From SIAQ01 sp963767835 (GTDB lineage Bacteria > Planctomycetota > Planctomycetia > Gemmatales > Gemmataceae): 64,000 nucleotides of DNA. How positions within the stretch are numbered: position 1 is the stretch's first letter; each line of letters begins with the position of its first letter. This document shows, piece after piece, positions 18,511 through 25,738 of the stretch. The notes beneath the pieces are model-generated. The model saw nothing but the letters and a program-made list of their open reading frames with translations, was not told where the DNA came from and searched no databases. The DNA lies in the NCBI GenBank assembly GCA_963767835.1, contig CAVYFY010000006.1:248001-312000 (forward strand), given 5' to 3'. The position numbers and the translations under genes are program-made.

Positions 18511-19587
18511 TTAGCGAGCGTCAAGCTTGAATGACTTGACGAAGGTCTCAAACGCATTTTTTTGCTGCCCGACTTGATCGCGCGGACCCCACATTTTGAT
18601 CACCCAATTGGTCGGCATAATCACCCCGAGCGTGCGGTTCTCTTTGGCCGGCCCGGCGCGATTATCGATGTCCGCATACGCCGATTTCACACCGGCAACC
18701 TCGATGGCCTGCAGCGAGCGCTCGATTTCCGCTTCTCCGATGGGAGGCAATCCGATATCTTTGCGCCAGCGATTGATGTTCGCCGCCACGCCGCCGCCGA
18801 CCGGCGTCAGCGTCACCTGCACGTCCTTGCCCGCGGCGTAGCGCTCGGCCGCGAATTGTCCCGGCTGATCGACTTTCTCCCAGCCGGGCGGCACGTCGTA
18901 CTGGAACGGAACCCGTTTCTTTGCCGCGGGCTGTTTGGCCACAATCGGCAACTGAAATTTCTTCGCATTCGCCGCCACCGCGTCCGGCATCCTGCTGACC
19001 AGATGTGCACCCAACCCGGTCAGATCGACCCAGGTGATGCCGTTCTCTTCCTTGACCTCGCCCGGCTTCAACTCCCCCATCTTGGTCGCCGGCGGCAAAT
19101 TCACCTGCTTCTGCCAACGATTGACATTCACCAGCAGCCACTGGTCACTGGCGGGCAGCCGCGTAACCGTCACTTCCAGCTCCTTCGATTTCGCGCCAAT
19201 ACGGTAATTGCTGAATCGCATCTCGCCCGGCGGCACATCGTCCTTCTGCCAACCTTTCGGTTCCGTAAAGGTCACAATTTCCTTTTTCGTTTCCTTGTCC
19301 TCGACAAATTTCGCCGAACGCACAAAATCATCGAATGCACTTTCTTGCTTTGCGATCTCCGCGACGGGGCCGGACATCCGAATAAACCAGATCACCTTAT
19401 CGCGCTTGATGGCGGCGACCTTCAAGCGAATCGCCTCCCGGTCCGGATGCGTCACTGTCGTCACGCTGATCTCATCCTCCGGTTTGCAACCGGTAATGGC
19501 GATCAAGCACCCGGCAAACAGCAACAGGCAGGCTCGCGGAAAACGCACGAGTAGGATCCTTTTGGAATTCGTTTGGCTGCTGTTCAT
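18511..19587 (-). CDS. Lipoprotein of the cytochrome c maturation cluster, internal duplication
   Basis: 358 residues. ATG 19587 is chosen because it gives a lipoprotein signal (RACLLLFAGCLIAITGC; the Cys would be lipidated); the longer frame upstream runs through repeat DNA. The body has two similar units: IWFIRMSGPV…AFDDFVRSAKF and NWVIKMWGPR…AFETFVKSFKL, and between them two copies of a PxGWxK…NxNRWxK…LPP segment. It begins the operon with resB and ccsA (11-nt spacing), so an extracytoplasmic role near haem delivery or cytochrome assembly is inferred from context. No known domain is recognised. Confidence 0.72.
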   Translation of the reverse strand: MNSSQTNSKRILLVRFPRACLLLFAGCLIAITGCKPEDEISVTTVTHPDREAIRLKVAAIKRDKVIWFIRMSGPVAEIAKQESAFDDFVRSAKFVEDKETKKEIVTFTEPKGWQKDDVPPGEMRFSNYRIGAKSKELEVTVTRLPASDQWLLVNVNRWQKQVNLPPATKMGELKPGEVKEENGITWVDLTGLGAHLVSRMPDAVAANAKKFQLPIVAKQPAAKKRVPFQYDVPPGWEKVDQPGQFAAERYAAGKDVQVTLTPVGGGVAANINRWRKDIGLPPIGEAEIERSLQAIEVAGVKSAYADIDNRAGPAKENRTLGVIMPTNWVIKMWGPRDQVGQQKNAFETFVKSFKLDAR

Positions 19588-19705
19588 GGTTACATGCGGA
19601 CGCCGGTCAGTCAAGGCCGCCGGCAAGCGGGTGGGTGGGCGTATCTCTATTTCATCGCGAAGAGCAGCGAAAAGCAAGTTCAAACACTGTATTTCTTGAT
19701 TCTTC

Positions 19706-19748
19706 TCCCCTCTCCCCATCGCGGGAGAGGGGCGCGGGGTGAGGGGGC
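19706..19748 (-). repeat. C/G-rich heptameric palindrome, reverse copy
   Basis: CTCCCCTCTCCCC and GGGAGAGGGG arms are followed by CGCGGGGTGAGGGGG. It is the 2318/9368 family in reverse orientation, in the gap upstream of the lipoprotein gene. Confidence 0.8.
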
Positions 19749-19811
19749 TGGTCGTCGGAGGAGAACTGGTCCATCCGGTAAGCGGGCGATTTTGCATCAT
19801 CTGGTGCGATG

Positions 19812-19854
19812 CCCCCTTACCCCCGGCCCCTCTCCCCCGGTGAGGAGAGGGGAG
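19812..19854 (+). repeat. C/G-rich heptameric palindrome, forward copy
   Basis: Reads CCCCCTTACCCCCGGCCCC, then TCTCCCCCGG and GAGGAGAGGGGAG. It is the same family as 2318-2362 and faces the copy at 19706-19748 across 63 nt. It ends about 50 nt before the ricT start. Confidence 0.8.
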
Positions 19855-19907
19855 TTAACCCACAAACACCCTGGCGGCGAATCGGCGAAATCTGCTATAT
19901 TACTCGC

Positions 19908-20723
19908 ATGCACTATATCGTTCGTCACGGCGTGATGCGCTTTCTCGGCGATTTCGAGCCCGCGGCCAGCACGAACTATGCGCGCAACCAGGACGTCATC
20001 GTTGAGACGGAGCGCGGCCTGGAAGTCGGCGAGATTCTCTGCGAGGCGACGCAGCGGGCGATCGATTATCTGGACGAACCGACGAAGGGCCGCATCGTCC
20101 GGGCCATGTCCGATCAAGATCGCACGCAGCTGCTGGACGCCCAGGCACGCGAGGATCACGCCTATCATCGCTGCAACGATTTCATCCGCGAGCGCCGGCT
20201 GCAAATGGAACTGGTCGATGTCGAACAGCTCTTCGGCGGCGATCGACTCATTTTTTATTTCCTTGCGGAGAAGCGCGTTGATTTCCGCGATCTGGTCAAG
20301 GATCTGGCCCGCGAATACCGCACGCGCATCGAAATGCGCCAGATCGGCGTGCGCGATGAAGCCAAGCTGCTGGCCGACTACGGTGATTGCGGCAAGCCGG
20401 TTTGCTGCAACACGCACCTGGCAGTGATGCCTCCCGTGTCGATGAAGATGGCCAAGCTGCAAAAATCGACGCTCGATCCGTCCAAGATTTCCGGGCGATG
20501 CGGCCGGCTCAAGTGCTGCCTGCGTTACGAGCAAAGCGTCTACGAAGAATTCCAGGCCCAGCTGCCGAATCCCGGCGTGCGCATCGTCACCAGCAAAGGG
20601 CAGGCGCGCGTGCTCGGGCAGGAGGTGCTCGCGCGAAAACTGATGGTAGAATTCGAGGACGGCCGGCGCATCCTCATTGCCGCCGACGAAGTTCTCAGCG
20701 TCATCGGATCGAAAGGCCCATGA
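19908..20723 (+). CDS. PSP1-domain protein, RicT/YaaT-like
   Basis: 271 residues from ATG 19908; the open frame upstream runs into a repeat. The PSP1 domain is clear, with the conserved Cys signature DYGDCGKPVCCNTHLA and SGRCGRLKCCLRYE. In Bacillus subtilis the homologue RicT joins RicA and RicF in a complex carrying iron-sulfur clusters that promotes RNase Y processing of selected mRNAs. All the Cys positions one would expect for such a cluster are present. The stop overlaps the next start (ATGA), indicating coupling to the TIGR04138-type gene. Ric partners are not in the window, so the RNA-processing role is inferred from family. Confidence 0.85.
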   Translation: MHYIVRHGVMRFLGDFEPAASTNYARNQDVIVETERGLEVGEILCEATQRAIDYLDEPTKGRIVRAMSDQDRTQLLDAQAREDHAYHRCNDFIRERRLQMELVDVEQLFGGDRLIFYFLAEKRVDFRDLVKDLAREYRTRIEMRQIGVRDEAKLLADYGDCGKPVCCNTHLAVMPPVSMKMAKLQKSTLDPSKISGRCGRLKCCLRYEQSVYEEFQAQLPNPGVRIVTSKGQARVLGQEVLARKLMVEFEDGRRILIAADEVLSVIGSKGP

Positions 20724-21130
20724 GTTCTTTCAACGCCAAACTGCTGGCCGTGGCGCGGCGCGATCCGCGCTATGCCTACGAGGCCTATGAGTTTATTTTC
20801 CAGGCCCTCGAACATACGCAGAAAATGCTCGGCCGTACCCCAACCGACGAAAGCGCCGATCCCAACGAGCCGCGCCACCACGTCAGCGGACCGCAGCTGA
20901 TGGAAGGAGCACGGGCCTTCGCAGTGCAGGAATTCGGCATGATGGCCCGCGTCGTCTTTCGCATGTGGGGCATTCACCGCACCGACGACTTCGGCGCCAT
21001 CGTCTTCAACCTCATCGAAGCCGAACTGATGAGCAAGACGAATGATGACACCATGGCGGATTTTCACGAAATATTCGATCTCGACGAGGCCCTCTCAAGC
21101 GGATTTCGCATCGTCCTGGAAGAGGAATAG
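20720..21130 (+). CDS. TIGR04138-type (Minf_1886-like) conserved protein
   Basis: 136 residues, soluble, starting ATG 20720 in an ATGA overlap with the RicT-like gene. The sequence RRDPRYAYEAYEFIFQAL, HVSGPQLMEGARAFAVQEFG, FRMWGIHRTDDFGAIVFNLIE matches a family found mainly in Planctomycetes and Verrucomicrobia and of unknown function. The overlap with ricT suggests the two act in the same process, perhaps RNA processing, but nothing in the sequence proves it. Confidence 0.8.
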   Translation: MSSFNAKLLAVARRDPRYAYEAYEFIFQALEHTQKMLGRTPTDESADPNEPRHHVSGPQLMEGARAFAVQEFGMMARVVFRMWGIHRTDDFGAIVFNLIEAELMSKTNDDTMADFHEIFDLDEALSSGFRIVLEEE

Positions 21131-21131
21131 G

Positions 21132-21154
21132 AAACCAGGAGTCAGGAATGACTT
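21132..21154 (+). repeat. Single heptameric arm covering a start codon
   Basis: GGAAACC, AGGAGTC, AGGAATG in 7-nt steps, related to the GGAGTCA units at 23610-23699. The last unit contains the ATG (21148) of the next gene and the AGGAG used as its ribosome site. Confidence 0.5.
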
Positions 21155-21927
21155 TTCCCAAAGCTCGCCTCATCGTCTCGGCTATCCTCTTTATTTCCTG
21201 GCTCGGCTTCCTTTTCTATTTGGTGCTCGAAGCGAGAGCCGTCATCATCTCCAGGCCGCAATTCCAAATCGCTCAAACGGTGGCGGTTTTCAAGGTGCGC
21301 GACGACGGCGGCAAGCCCGATTCGCTCGCTGCGGTGAAGGAGATCCTGTGGGGCGATCCGAAATTGGCCGGAAAGAATATCCGGCTGACAGATTTGCTCG
21401 CTTGTGACAAGGAGCAGGGATACAGCGGCGGCGGGGACTACGTGATTCCTTTGATGCGCCGCGGCGGAGTTTGGCAGATCGCGCAGGTGCCGATTCCGCT
21501 ATCTTATAGGCCGACGCATCTGAGCCACGGCACGGTGGAACTGGTCGATGCGGGCGCCAACCCCGATTTGGTTCTGGATTGCATGGTCGATTTCGCGCGG
21601 GAAAAGCCGCTGGAGAGGGGGAACTTGCTAGCGCCGTTTCTGCCGGCGCTGGTGGTGCGCGGCCTGGGGCGGGATTTTTTCGACGCGGACATCGGCTTGC
21701 GGCCTAACCTTGCAGTTTTTCTTCGCGGGAAATTCGCTTGGTATGATGTGTTCGAGTTGCCGCGCGGTCCGATGGCGCGGCTAGCGATTGCGGATGCGCA
21801 CGCCTTGGAGAAGAAACTGAAAAAATGCGGCGCCGATGTCAGGGTGAGCGAGGAGGAGGTTCGCATTTATCGCTGGCCGGAGGTGCGCCAACAGGTGGAG
21901 GCGGTCCTCGCCGCGAAAAAAAAATGA
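21148..21927 (+). CDS. Membrane-anchored protein of unknown function
   Basis: 259 residues. One N-terminal membrane anchor (LIVSAILFISWLGFLFYLVL) is followed by about 225 soluble residues, probably extracytoplasmic. The middle contains LACDKEQGYSGGGDYVIPLM and a Pro-rich IPLSYRPTHLSHG segment; the end is charged (HALEKKLKKCGADVRVSEEE). No known family is recognised. It follows the ricT/TIGR04138 pair by 17 nt on the same strand, and its stop is 4 nt from the end of the convergent MFS gene. Confidence 0.55.
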   Translation: MTFPKARLIVSAILFISWLGFLFYLVLEARAVIISRPQFQIAQTVAVFKVRDDGGKPDSLAAVKEILWGDPKLAGKNIRLTDLLACDKEQGYSGGGDYVIPLMRRGGVWQIAQVPIPLSYRPTHLSHGTVELVDAGANPDLVLDCMVDFAREKPLERGNLLAPFLPALVVRGLGRDFFDADIGLRPNLAVFLRGKFAWYDVFELPRGPMARLAIADAHALEKKLKKCGADVRVSEEEVRIYRWPEVRQQVEAVLAAKKK

Positions 21928-21931
21928 GCAA

Positions 21932-23086
21932 TCACAGCAAGGCCAGCAGCAGCAGCGGGGCCGCCAGCACGATCGCCAGGACCGTGGGCACGCGCATCAC
22001 GGAACGTGCGGGGCGATCCTTGCCGAAGCCGCTCATCAACGGCCGGACCACGAGGGTGTCGAGTCCGCTCAGGGCGAGCAAGGCGCCCAGCATCAACGCC
22101 GGCATGGGCCTGCCTGCGAGCCTTTCTCCCTGATCGAGAGCGATGCCGAGAAATCCTGGAAGCAAGGGACCGTAGCAGGCGCCGACGAGCCAGAAGCCGA
22201 GGCTGCCGCCGCCGATCTCGTACCCGCCGGTGAGATTGCCGAGAAGAATCGCGGAGGCGATGAGCAAGCCGAGCGTCAAGCCGAAGCTATGGCTGGGATG
22301 TTCGTAAAGCCACCAGGCGGCGCCGGCGCGCGTGCCGATGAAGGCGAGCCAAAAAACGAGCATGCCGGCTCGCATCCCGCGCGGTTGATAGCCAAGTTCC
22401 TTCAGGTAGGCGTCAGGCCAGAATTCGAGGCAATTTTCAAGTGCGAAGTAGAAAAGGATGACGCCCACGATCAACGCCACGTGAGGATGCAGGATGACCT
22501 CCTCGATACTGGCGGCGGTCTTCGTGGGGTCCGGCCCCTCGCAAACCACAGCCAAAACCGCTGGCGCGATGCAGGCAAGGCTCAGGTAGAGCAAGCCCTG
22601 GCGGCAACCCCAAAGGCGCTCAATCGCGACAGCGACCCAAGGCCCCACGAGCGCCCCCAATCCGACGGCGATGAAACCGACGTTGAGCGATGCGCTGATT
22701 TTCGCCTCGTCCGCGAAGAATACGGAGGTCATCAAACGGACCGCAGTCGTAGTGACGCACGAGTACGCCAAGCCCAAGAACGCTGCACTCAGTTGGAGAG
22801 ACGCTGCCGAACGCGCAAGGGCCATCCAGGTGAAACCGATGATCACGCCGACAAGGCTGGAGAATAAGATCTGGCGCGAATAAGGGCAGCTGTCGAGCAT
22901 CCAGCCCGCCAGCGGCATGGCGGGCAGCCAGGTGAGGTAAAAGAGCCGGAGGAACCAATCGCATTGCGGGCCGGAAAGGTTGAGTCGATCTTGCAACGGC
23001 TTCTTCATCCCGTCCACGATGGTTGGAATCAAGCCGATCAAGAACGCGCCGGCCAGGACGGCCGCCGTCAGGAGCGAAAATATCAT
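21932..23086 (-). CDS. Major facilitator superfamily transporter
   Basis: About 384 residues from ATG 23086 (GGGAA upstream); ATG 23113 in frame adds nine. Roughly 12 hydrophobic segments fill the protein. The loop LPAMPLAGWMLDSCPYSRQ after the second helix corresponds to the MFS signature loop, and a longer polar loop (CEGPDPTKTAASIEEVILHP) marks the middle. It resembles sugar/fucose-permease-like MFS proteins, but the substrate cannot be told. Convergent with the 21148 gene. Confidence 0.8.
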   Translation of the reverse strand: MIFSLLTAAVLAGAFLIGLIPTIVDGMKKPLQDRLNLSGPQCDWFLRLFYLTWLPAMPLAGWMLDSCPYSRQILFSSLVGVIIGFTWMALARSAASLQLSAAFLGLAYSCVTTTAVRLMTSVFFADEAKISASLNVGFIAVGLGALVGPWVAVAIERLWGCRQGLLYLSLACIAPAVLAVVCEGPDPTKTAASIEEVILHPHVALIVGVILFYFALENCLEFWPDAYLKELGYQPRGMRAGMLVFWLAFIGTRAGAAWWLYEHPSHSFGLTLGLLIASAILLGNLTGGYEIGGGSLGFWLVGACYGPLLPGFLGIALDQGERLAGRPMPALMLGALLALSGLDTLVVRPLMSGFGKDRPARSVMRVPTVLAIVLAAPLLLLALL

Positions 23087-23420
23087 AGCATTCCCAATAA
23101 CGCCGAGCGACACCTTGGCCGACCGGTCGTCATGGCAATTCTACAAAGCGATGCTGGATTTGGGTAACTTTTTCGGAGCTGCCCTTGGTGCTCCGAGCGT
23201 GATCGCTATAACAATACCTCTTGTTTGGCATTGAAATTCCGTCCGCGCACGGACGAACCTTATTCCCAAAGGTGCTGTCTATTCGTAAGATGAGATGGGG
23301 GAGTTGTCGCCGCAACTCCCTCCCCGGCGAGCCGGCCCCAGAGCGAGAATCCTTGCTGAATGAAAAAACAACTTGCAAGGAATTTGGGGAGTTTCTATAC
23401 TCACTGTTTCCATGCGCTTC
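23087..23420. other. Leader region of the tRNA-tuf cluster
   Basis: 334 nt between the divergent MFS gene and the tRNA cluster. It contains two small hairpins (CGTCCG-cgca-CGGACG at 23240-23255; GGGAGTTG…CAACTCCC at 23299-23320) and the promoter at 23373-23401. No coding signal is seen. Confidence 0.6.
23373..23401 (+). promoter_or_regulatory. Sigma-70-type promoter of the tRNA-tuf cluster
   Basis: -35 TTGCAA at 23373-23378, 17-nt spacer, -10 TATACT at 23396-23401. The expected start, about 23408, is about 13 nt before tRNA-Thr. Both boxes are one base from consensus or close to it, as expected for a highly expressed stable-RNA operon. Confidence 0.8.
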
Positions 23421-23492
23421 GCTGGCGTAGCTCAATGGTAGAGCACCGGTTTTGTAAACCGGTGGTTGTGGGTTCAAGTCCCTCCGCCAGCT
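23421..23492 (+). tRNA. tRNA-Thr (TGT)
   Basis: Acceptor GCTGGCG pairs with CGCCAGC (23485-23491), discriminator T. The anticodon stem CCGGT/ACCGG holds the loop TTTGTAA, anticodon TGT, reading ACA. The T-arm GTGGG-TTCAAGT-CCCTC fits. CCA is not encoded. Confidence 0.95.
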
Positions 23493-23515
23493 CACTCGTG
23501 AAATGGAATTGGCAA

Positions 23516-23600
23516 GGGCAGGTGGCCGAGCGGCCAATGGCATCAGGCTGTAAACCTGACGGATTTACTTCCTACGGGGGTTCGAATCCCTCCCTGCCCA
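23516..23600 (+). tRNA. tRNA-Tyr (GTA)
   Basis: Acceptor GGGCAGG pairs with CCTGCCC (23593-23599), discriminator A. The anticodon stem TCAGG/CCTGA with loop CTGTAAA gives anticodon GTA. A long variable arm is present, as expected for bacterial tRNA-Tyr. CCA not encoded. Confidence 0.95.
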
Positions 23601-23609
23601 CTTGGAATA

Positions 23610-23699
23610 GGGGTCAGGAGTCAGGGATCAGGAGCCAGGAAAATGCGGAACCACTGGCGTTTATTGCTTACCCCTGATTCTTGACCCCTGATTCCTGGC
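23610..23699. repeat. Heptameric palindrome between tRNA-Tyr and tRNA-Gly
   Basis: Left arm units: GGGGTCA, GGAGTCA, GGGATCA, GGAGCCA (23610-23637). Right arm (23671-23699), read on the other strand: GGAATCA, GGGGTCA, AGAATCA. The arms therefore pair in register with a 31-nt loop. The element fills nearly all the spacer between two tRNA genes. Confidence 0.85.
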
Positions 23700-23701
23700 T
23701 T

Positions 23702-23772
23702 GCGGGTGTAGCTTAATGGTAAAGCCCCAGCCTTCCAAGCTGGCCACGTGGGTTCGATTCCCATCACCCGCT
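23702..23772 (+). tRNA. tRNA-Gly (TCC)
   Basis: Acceptor GCGGGTG pairs with CACCCGC (23765-23771), discriminator T. The anticodon stem CCAGC/GCTGG holds loop CTTCCAA, anticodon TCC. T-arm GTGGG-TTCGATT-CCCAT. CCA not encoded. Confidence 0.95.
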
Positions 23773-23778
23773 TGTGCG

Positions 23779-23862
23779 CAAGTAAAAAGGGCCAAGTAAA
23801 AAACTAGAAAGAAAACCGGGATGCTGCACTTTCTAGTTTTTTCCTTTTTACTTTTTACTTGG
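23779..23862. repeat. AT-rich heptameric palindrome between tRNA-Gly and tRNA-Thr
   Basis: Left arm: AGTAAAA, AGGGCCA, AGTAAAA, AACTAGA, AAG. Right arm on the other strand: AGTAAAA, AGTAAAA, AGGAAAA, AACTAGA, AAG. Five units pair in register. The design matches the neighbour at 23610 although the unit sequence is unrelated. Confidence 0.85.
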
Positions 23863-23866
23863 ACGC

Positions 23867-23939
<73 letters not shown>

Positions 23940-24014
23940 TTTTTTGGTTCGAGGTATTCTTCACGGTCCCAGCCCGGTTGCGGCTGGAATTATTCGCTTC
24001 GTATGGGAGGAAAG

Positions 24015-25244
24015 ATGGCTAAGGAAACTTTTCAACGGACCAAGCCCCACGTCAATGTCGGCACGATCGGCCACATTGACCACGGCAAAACCACGCTGAC
24101 CGCGGCGATTGTGGCCCGCCAGGCCTACAAAAACAAGCTCACGGGCAAGGTCAAGAGCTATGCCGAAATCTCCAAGGGCGGCACCGTCCGTGATGAAAAC
24201 AAGACGGTCACCATCGCCGTCGCACACGTCGAATACGAAACGCCGAATCGGCACTACGCCCATATCGACTGCCCGGGCCACGCGGACTATATCAAGAACA
24301 TGATCACCGGCGCCGCTCAGATGGACGGCGCGATTTTGGTGGTCGCCGCCAACGACGGCCCGATGCCGCAGACCAAGGAGCACCTCCTCCTGGCCCGCCA
24401 GGTCGGCGTGCCGCGCATTGTCGTTTTCATGAACAAGGTCGATACCGTCGATGATCCCGAGTTGCTGGATCTGGTCGAACTCGAATTGCGCGAGCTCCTT
24501 ACCAAGTATGAATTTCCGGGCGACGAGATCCCGATCATCCGCGGCTCCTCCAAGCCCGCGCTCGACACCCAGGGCAAGGACGACGCCGCAGGCAAATGCA
24601 TCGACGACCTCATGGCCGCTCTCGACTCCTACATCCCCACGCCGAAACGCGAAGAGGATAAGCCGTTCCTCATGAGCGTGGAAGACGTGTTCTCCATCGA
24701 AGGCCGTGGCACCGTCGCCACCGGCCGTATCGAGCGAGGCGTCTGCAAGGTCGGCGATGAAGTCGAGATCATCGGCCTCATGAAGGCACCGAAGAAGACC
24801 ACCATCACCGGCGTCGAGATGTTCAACAAAACGCTCGAACGCGGCATCGCCGGCGACAACGTCGGCGTGCTGGTGCGCGGCTTGAAACGCGAGGAGATTG
24901 AACGCGGGCAGGTGCTGGCCAAGCCCGGTTCGATCACTCCGCACACCAAGTTCGAGGCCAACGTCTACGTGCTGTCGAAGGAAGAAGGCGGCCGGCATAC
25001 GCCGTTCTTCGCCGGCTATCGCCCGCAGTTCTATTTCCGCACCACCGACGTCACCGGTTCCATCATGACGCTCACCGGCGCCGACGGCAACAAGGCGGAA
25101 ATGTGCATGCCCGGCGACAACATCAAGGTCAGCGTCGAGCTTCTGCCCGACAGCCCCATTGCCATGGACGACGGCCTCCGCTTTGCCATCCGCGAAGGCG
25201 GCCGCACCGTCGGCTCCGGCGTTGTGACCAAGATCACCGCGTAG
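24015..25244 (+). CDS. tuf: Elongation factor Tu
   Basis: 409 residues. EF-Tu carries aminoacyl-tRNA to the ribosome using GTP. G1 loop GHIDHGKTT (19-27), G3 DCPGH (about 81) and G4 NKVD (about 137) are all present, then domains 2 and 3 end with GSGVVTKI. ATG 24015 lies right after GGGAGGAAAG; ATG 24003 in frame would leave that site unused. The gene follows four tRNA genes and shares their promoter by position. No frame breaks. Codon use is strongly biased to C-ending codons, fitting high expression. Confidence 0.97.
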   Translation: MAKETFQRTKPHVNVGTIGHIDHGKTTLTAAIVARQAYKNKLTGKVKSYAEISKGGTVRDENKTVTIAVAHVEYETPNRHYAHIDCPGHADYIKNMITGAAQMDGAILVVAANDGPMPQTKEHLLLARQVGVPRIVVFMNKVDTVDDPELLDLVELELRELLTKYEFPGDEIPIIRGSSKPALDTQGKDDAAGKCIDDLMAALDSYIPTPKREEDKPFLMSVEDVFSIEGRGTVATGRIERGVCKVGDEVEIIGLMKAPKKTTITGVEMFNKTLERGIAGDNVGVLVRGLKREEIERGQVLAKPGSITPHTKFEANVYVLSKEEGGRHTPFFAGYRPQFYFRTTDVTGSIMTLTGADGNKAEMCMPGDNIKVSVELLPDSPIAMDDGLRFAIREGGRTVGSGVVTKITA

Positions 25245-25253
25245 TCAACCGCC

Positions 25254-25333
25254 AAGCCCCACCATGAGCGCAGCGTTGGTGGGGGTTGACCGCGAGCTCA
25301 CCTCCCACCAACGCTGCGCTCATGGTGGGGCTT
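25254..25333. repeat. Perfect 30-bp inverted repeat between tuf and rpmG
   Basis: Positions 25254-25283 and 25304-25333 are exact complements over 30 nt (AAGCCCCACCATGAGCGCAG… and its complement) with a 20-nt loop. It begins 9 nt after the tuf stop and ends 14 nt before rpmG. In RNA it would form a very stable hairpin that could end or pause transcription after tuf or set the tuf:rpmG ratio. No T-run follows. Confidence 0.9.
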
Positions 25334-25347
25334 GCAGGAAAATAATC

Positions 25348-25500
25348 ATGCGTGAATACGTCTGGCTTGAATGCACTGTTTGCAGTGCGCGCAACTACCG
25401 AACCCAGAAGGAAACGCGCGGCGCCGAACGGCTTGAGCTGAAAAAATTCTGCCGCAAGGAGCGGAAGCACACTCCACACAAGGAATCAAGGAAAAAGTAA
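25348..25500 (+). CDS. rpmG: 50S ribosomal protein L33
   Basis: 50 residues. MREYVWLECTVCSARNYRT then FCRKERKHTPHKES is typical L33. Two of the usual zinc Cys remain (CTVC); the second pair is reduced to one Cys, as in the C-minus-like forms. ATG 25348 has AGGA about 9 nt upstream. The last codons (RKK-stop) lie inside the left arm of a heptameric element. Confidence 0.9.
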   Translation: MREYVWLECTVCSARNYRTQKETRGAERLELKKFCRKERKHTPHKESRKK

Positions 25501-25612
25501 AAAGAAAAAAAATAGAAAGTGAGCGCTGGCTCGACGAGAAACGCCAGCGCCGAGGTCTGATTGTCCGCATGGGCACACTTTCTCATTTTTTACCTTTGGC
25601 TTTTGCCTTGAA
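25480..25612. repeat. AT-rich heptameric palindrome overlapping the rpmG 3' end
   Basis: The left arm (AAAGTAA, AAAGAAA, AAAAATA, GAAAGTG) pairs in register with the right arm read on the other strand (AAAGCCA, AAGGTAA, AAAATGA, GAAAGTG). The centre holds a second hairpin, GCGCTGGC (25523-25530) with GCCAGCGC (25543-25550). It ends just before tRNA-Trp and resembles the element at 23779. Confidence 0.75.
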
Positions 25613-25615
25613 CGA

Positions 25616-25688
25616 AGGGGTGTAGCTCAATTGGCAGAGCAGCCGTCTCCAAAGCGGCAGGTTGAGCGTTCGACTCGCTCCGCCCCTG
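25616..25688 (+). tRNA. tRNA-Trp (CCA)
   Basis: Acceptor AGGGGTG pairs with CGCCCCT (25681-25687, one T-G wobble), discriminator G. The anticodon stem GCCGT/GCGGC with loop CTCCAAA gives anticodon CCA. Its place between rpmG and secE is common in bacteria. Confidence 0.95.
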
Positions 25689-25738
25689 CTGTCAAAAAGG
25701 CCTCGTTTTTTAAAGATGCCGCAAGGCAAGGATGAACC

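Larger units (their letters stand above)
19588..19907. other. Divergent gap with two repeat copies
   Basis: 320 nt between the divergent lipoprotein and ricT genes. It contains two copies of the C/G-rich element in opposite orientation (19706-19748 and 19812-19854). Promoters for both directions must lie here, but I see no confident -35/-10 pair. Confidence 0.55.

Noticed and set aside
23610..23862. CRISPR-like array
   Set aside because: Repeat units are 7 nt, form dyads and have no regular spacers; no cas genes are present.
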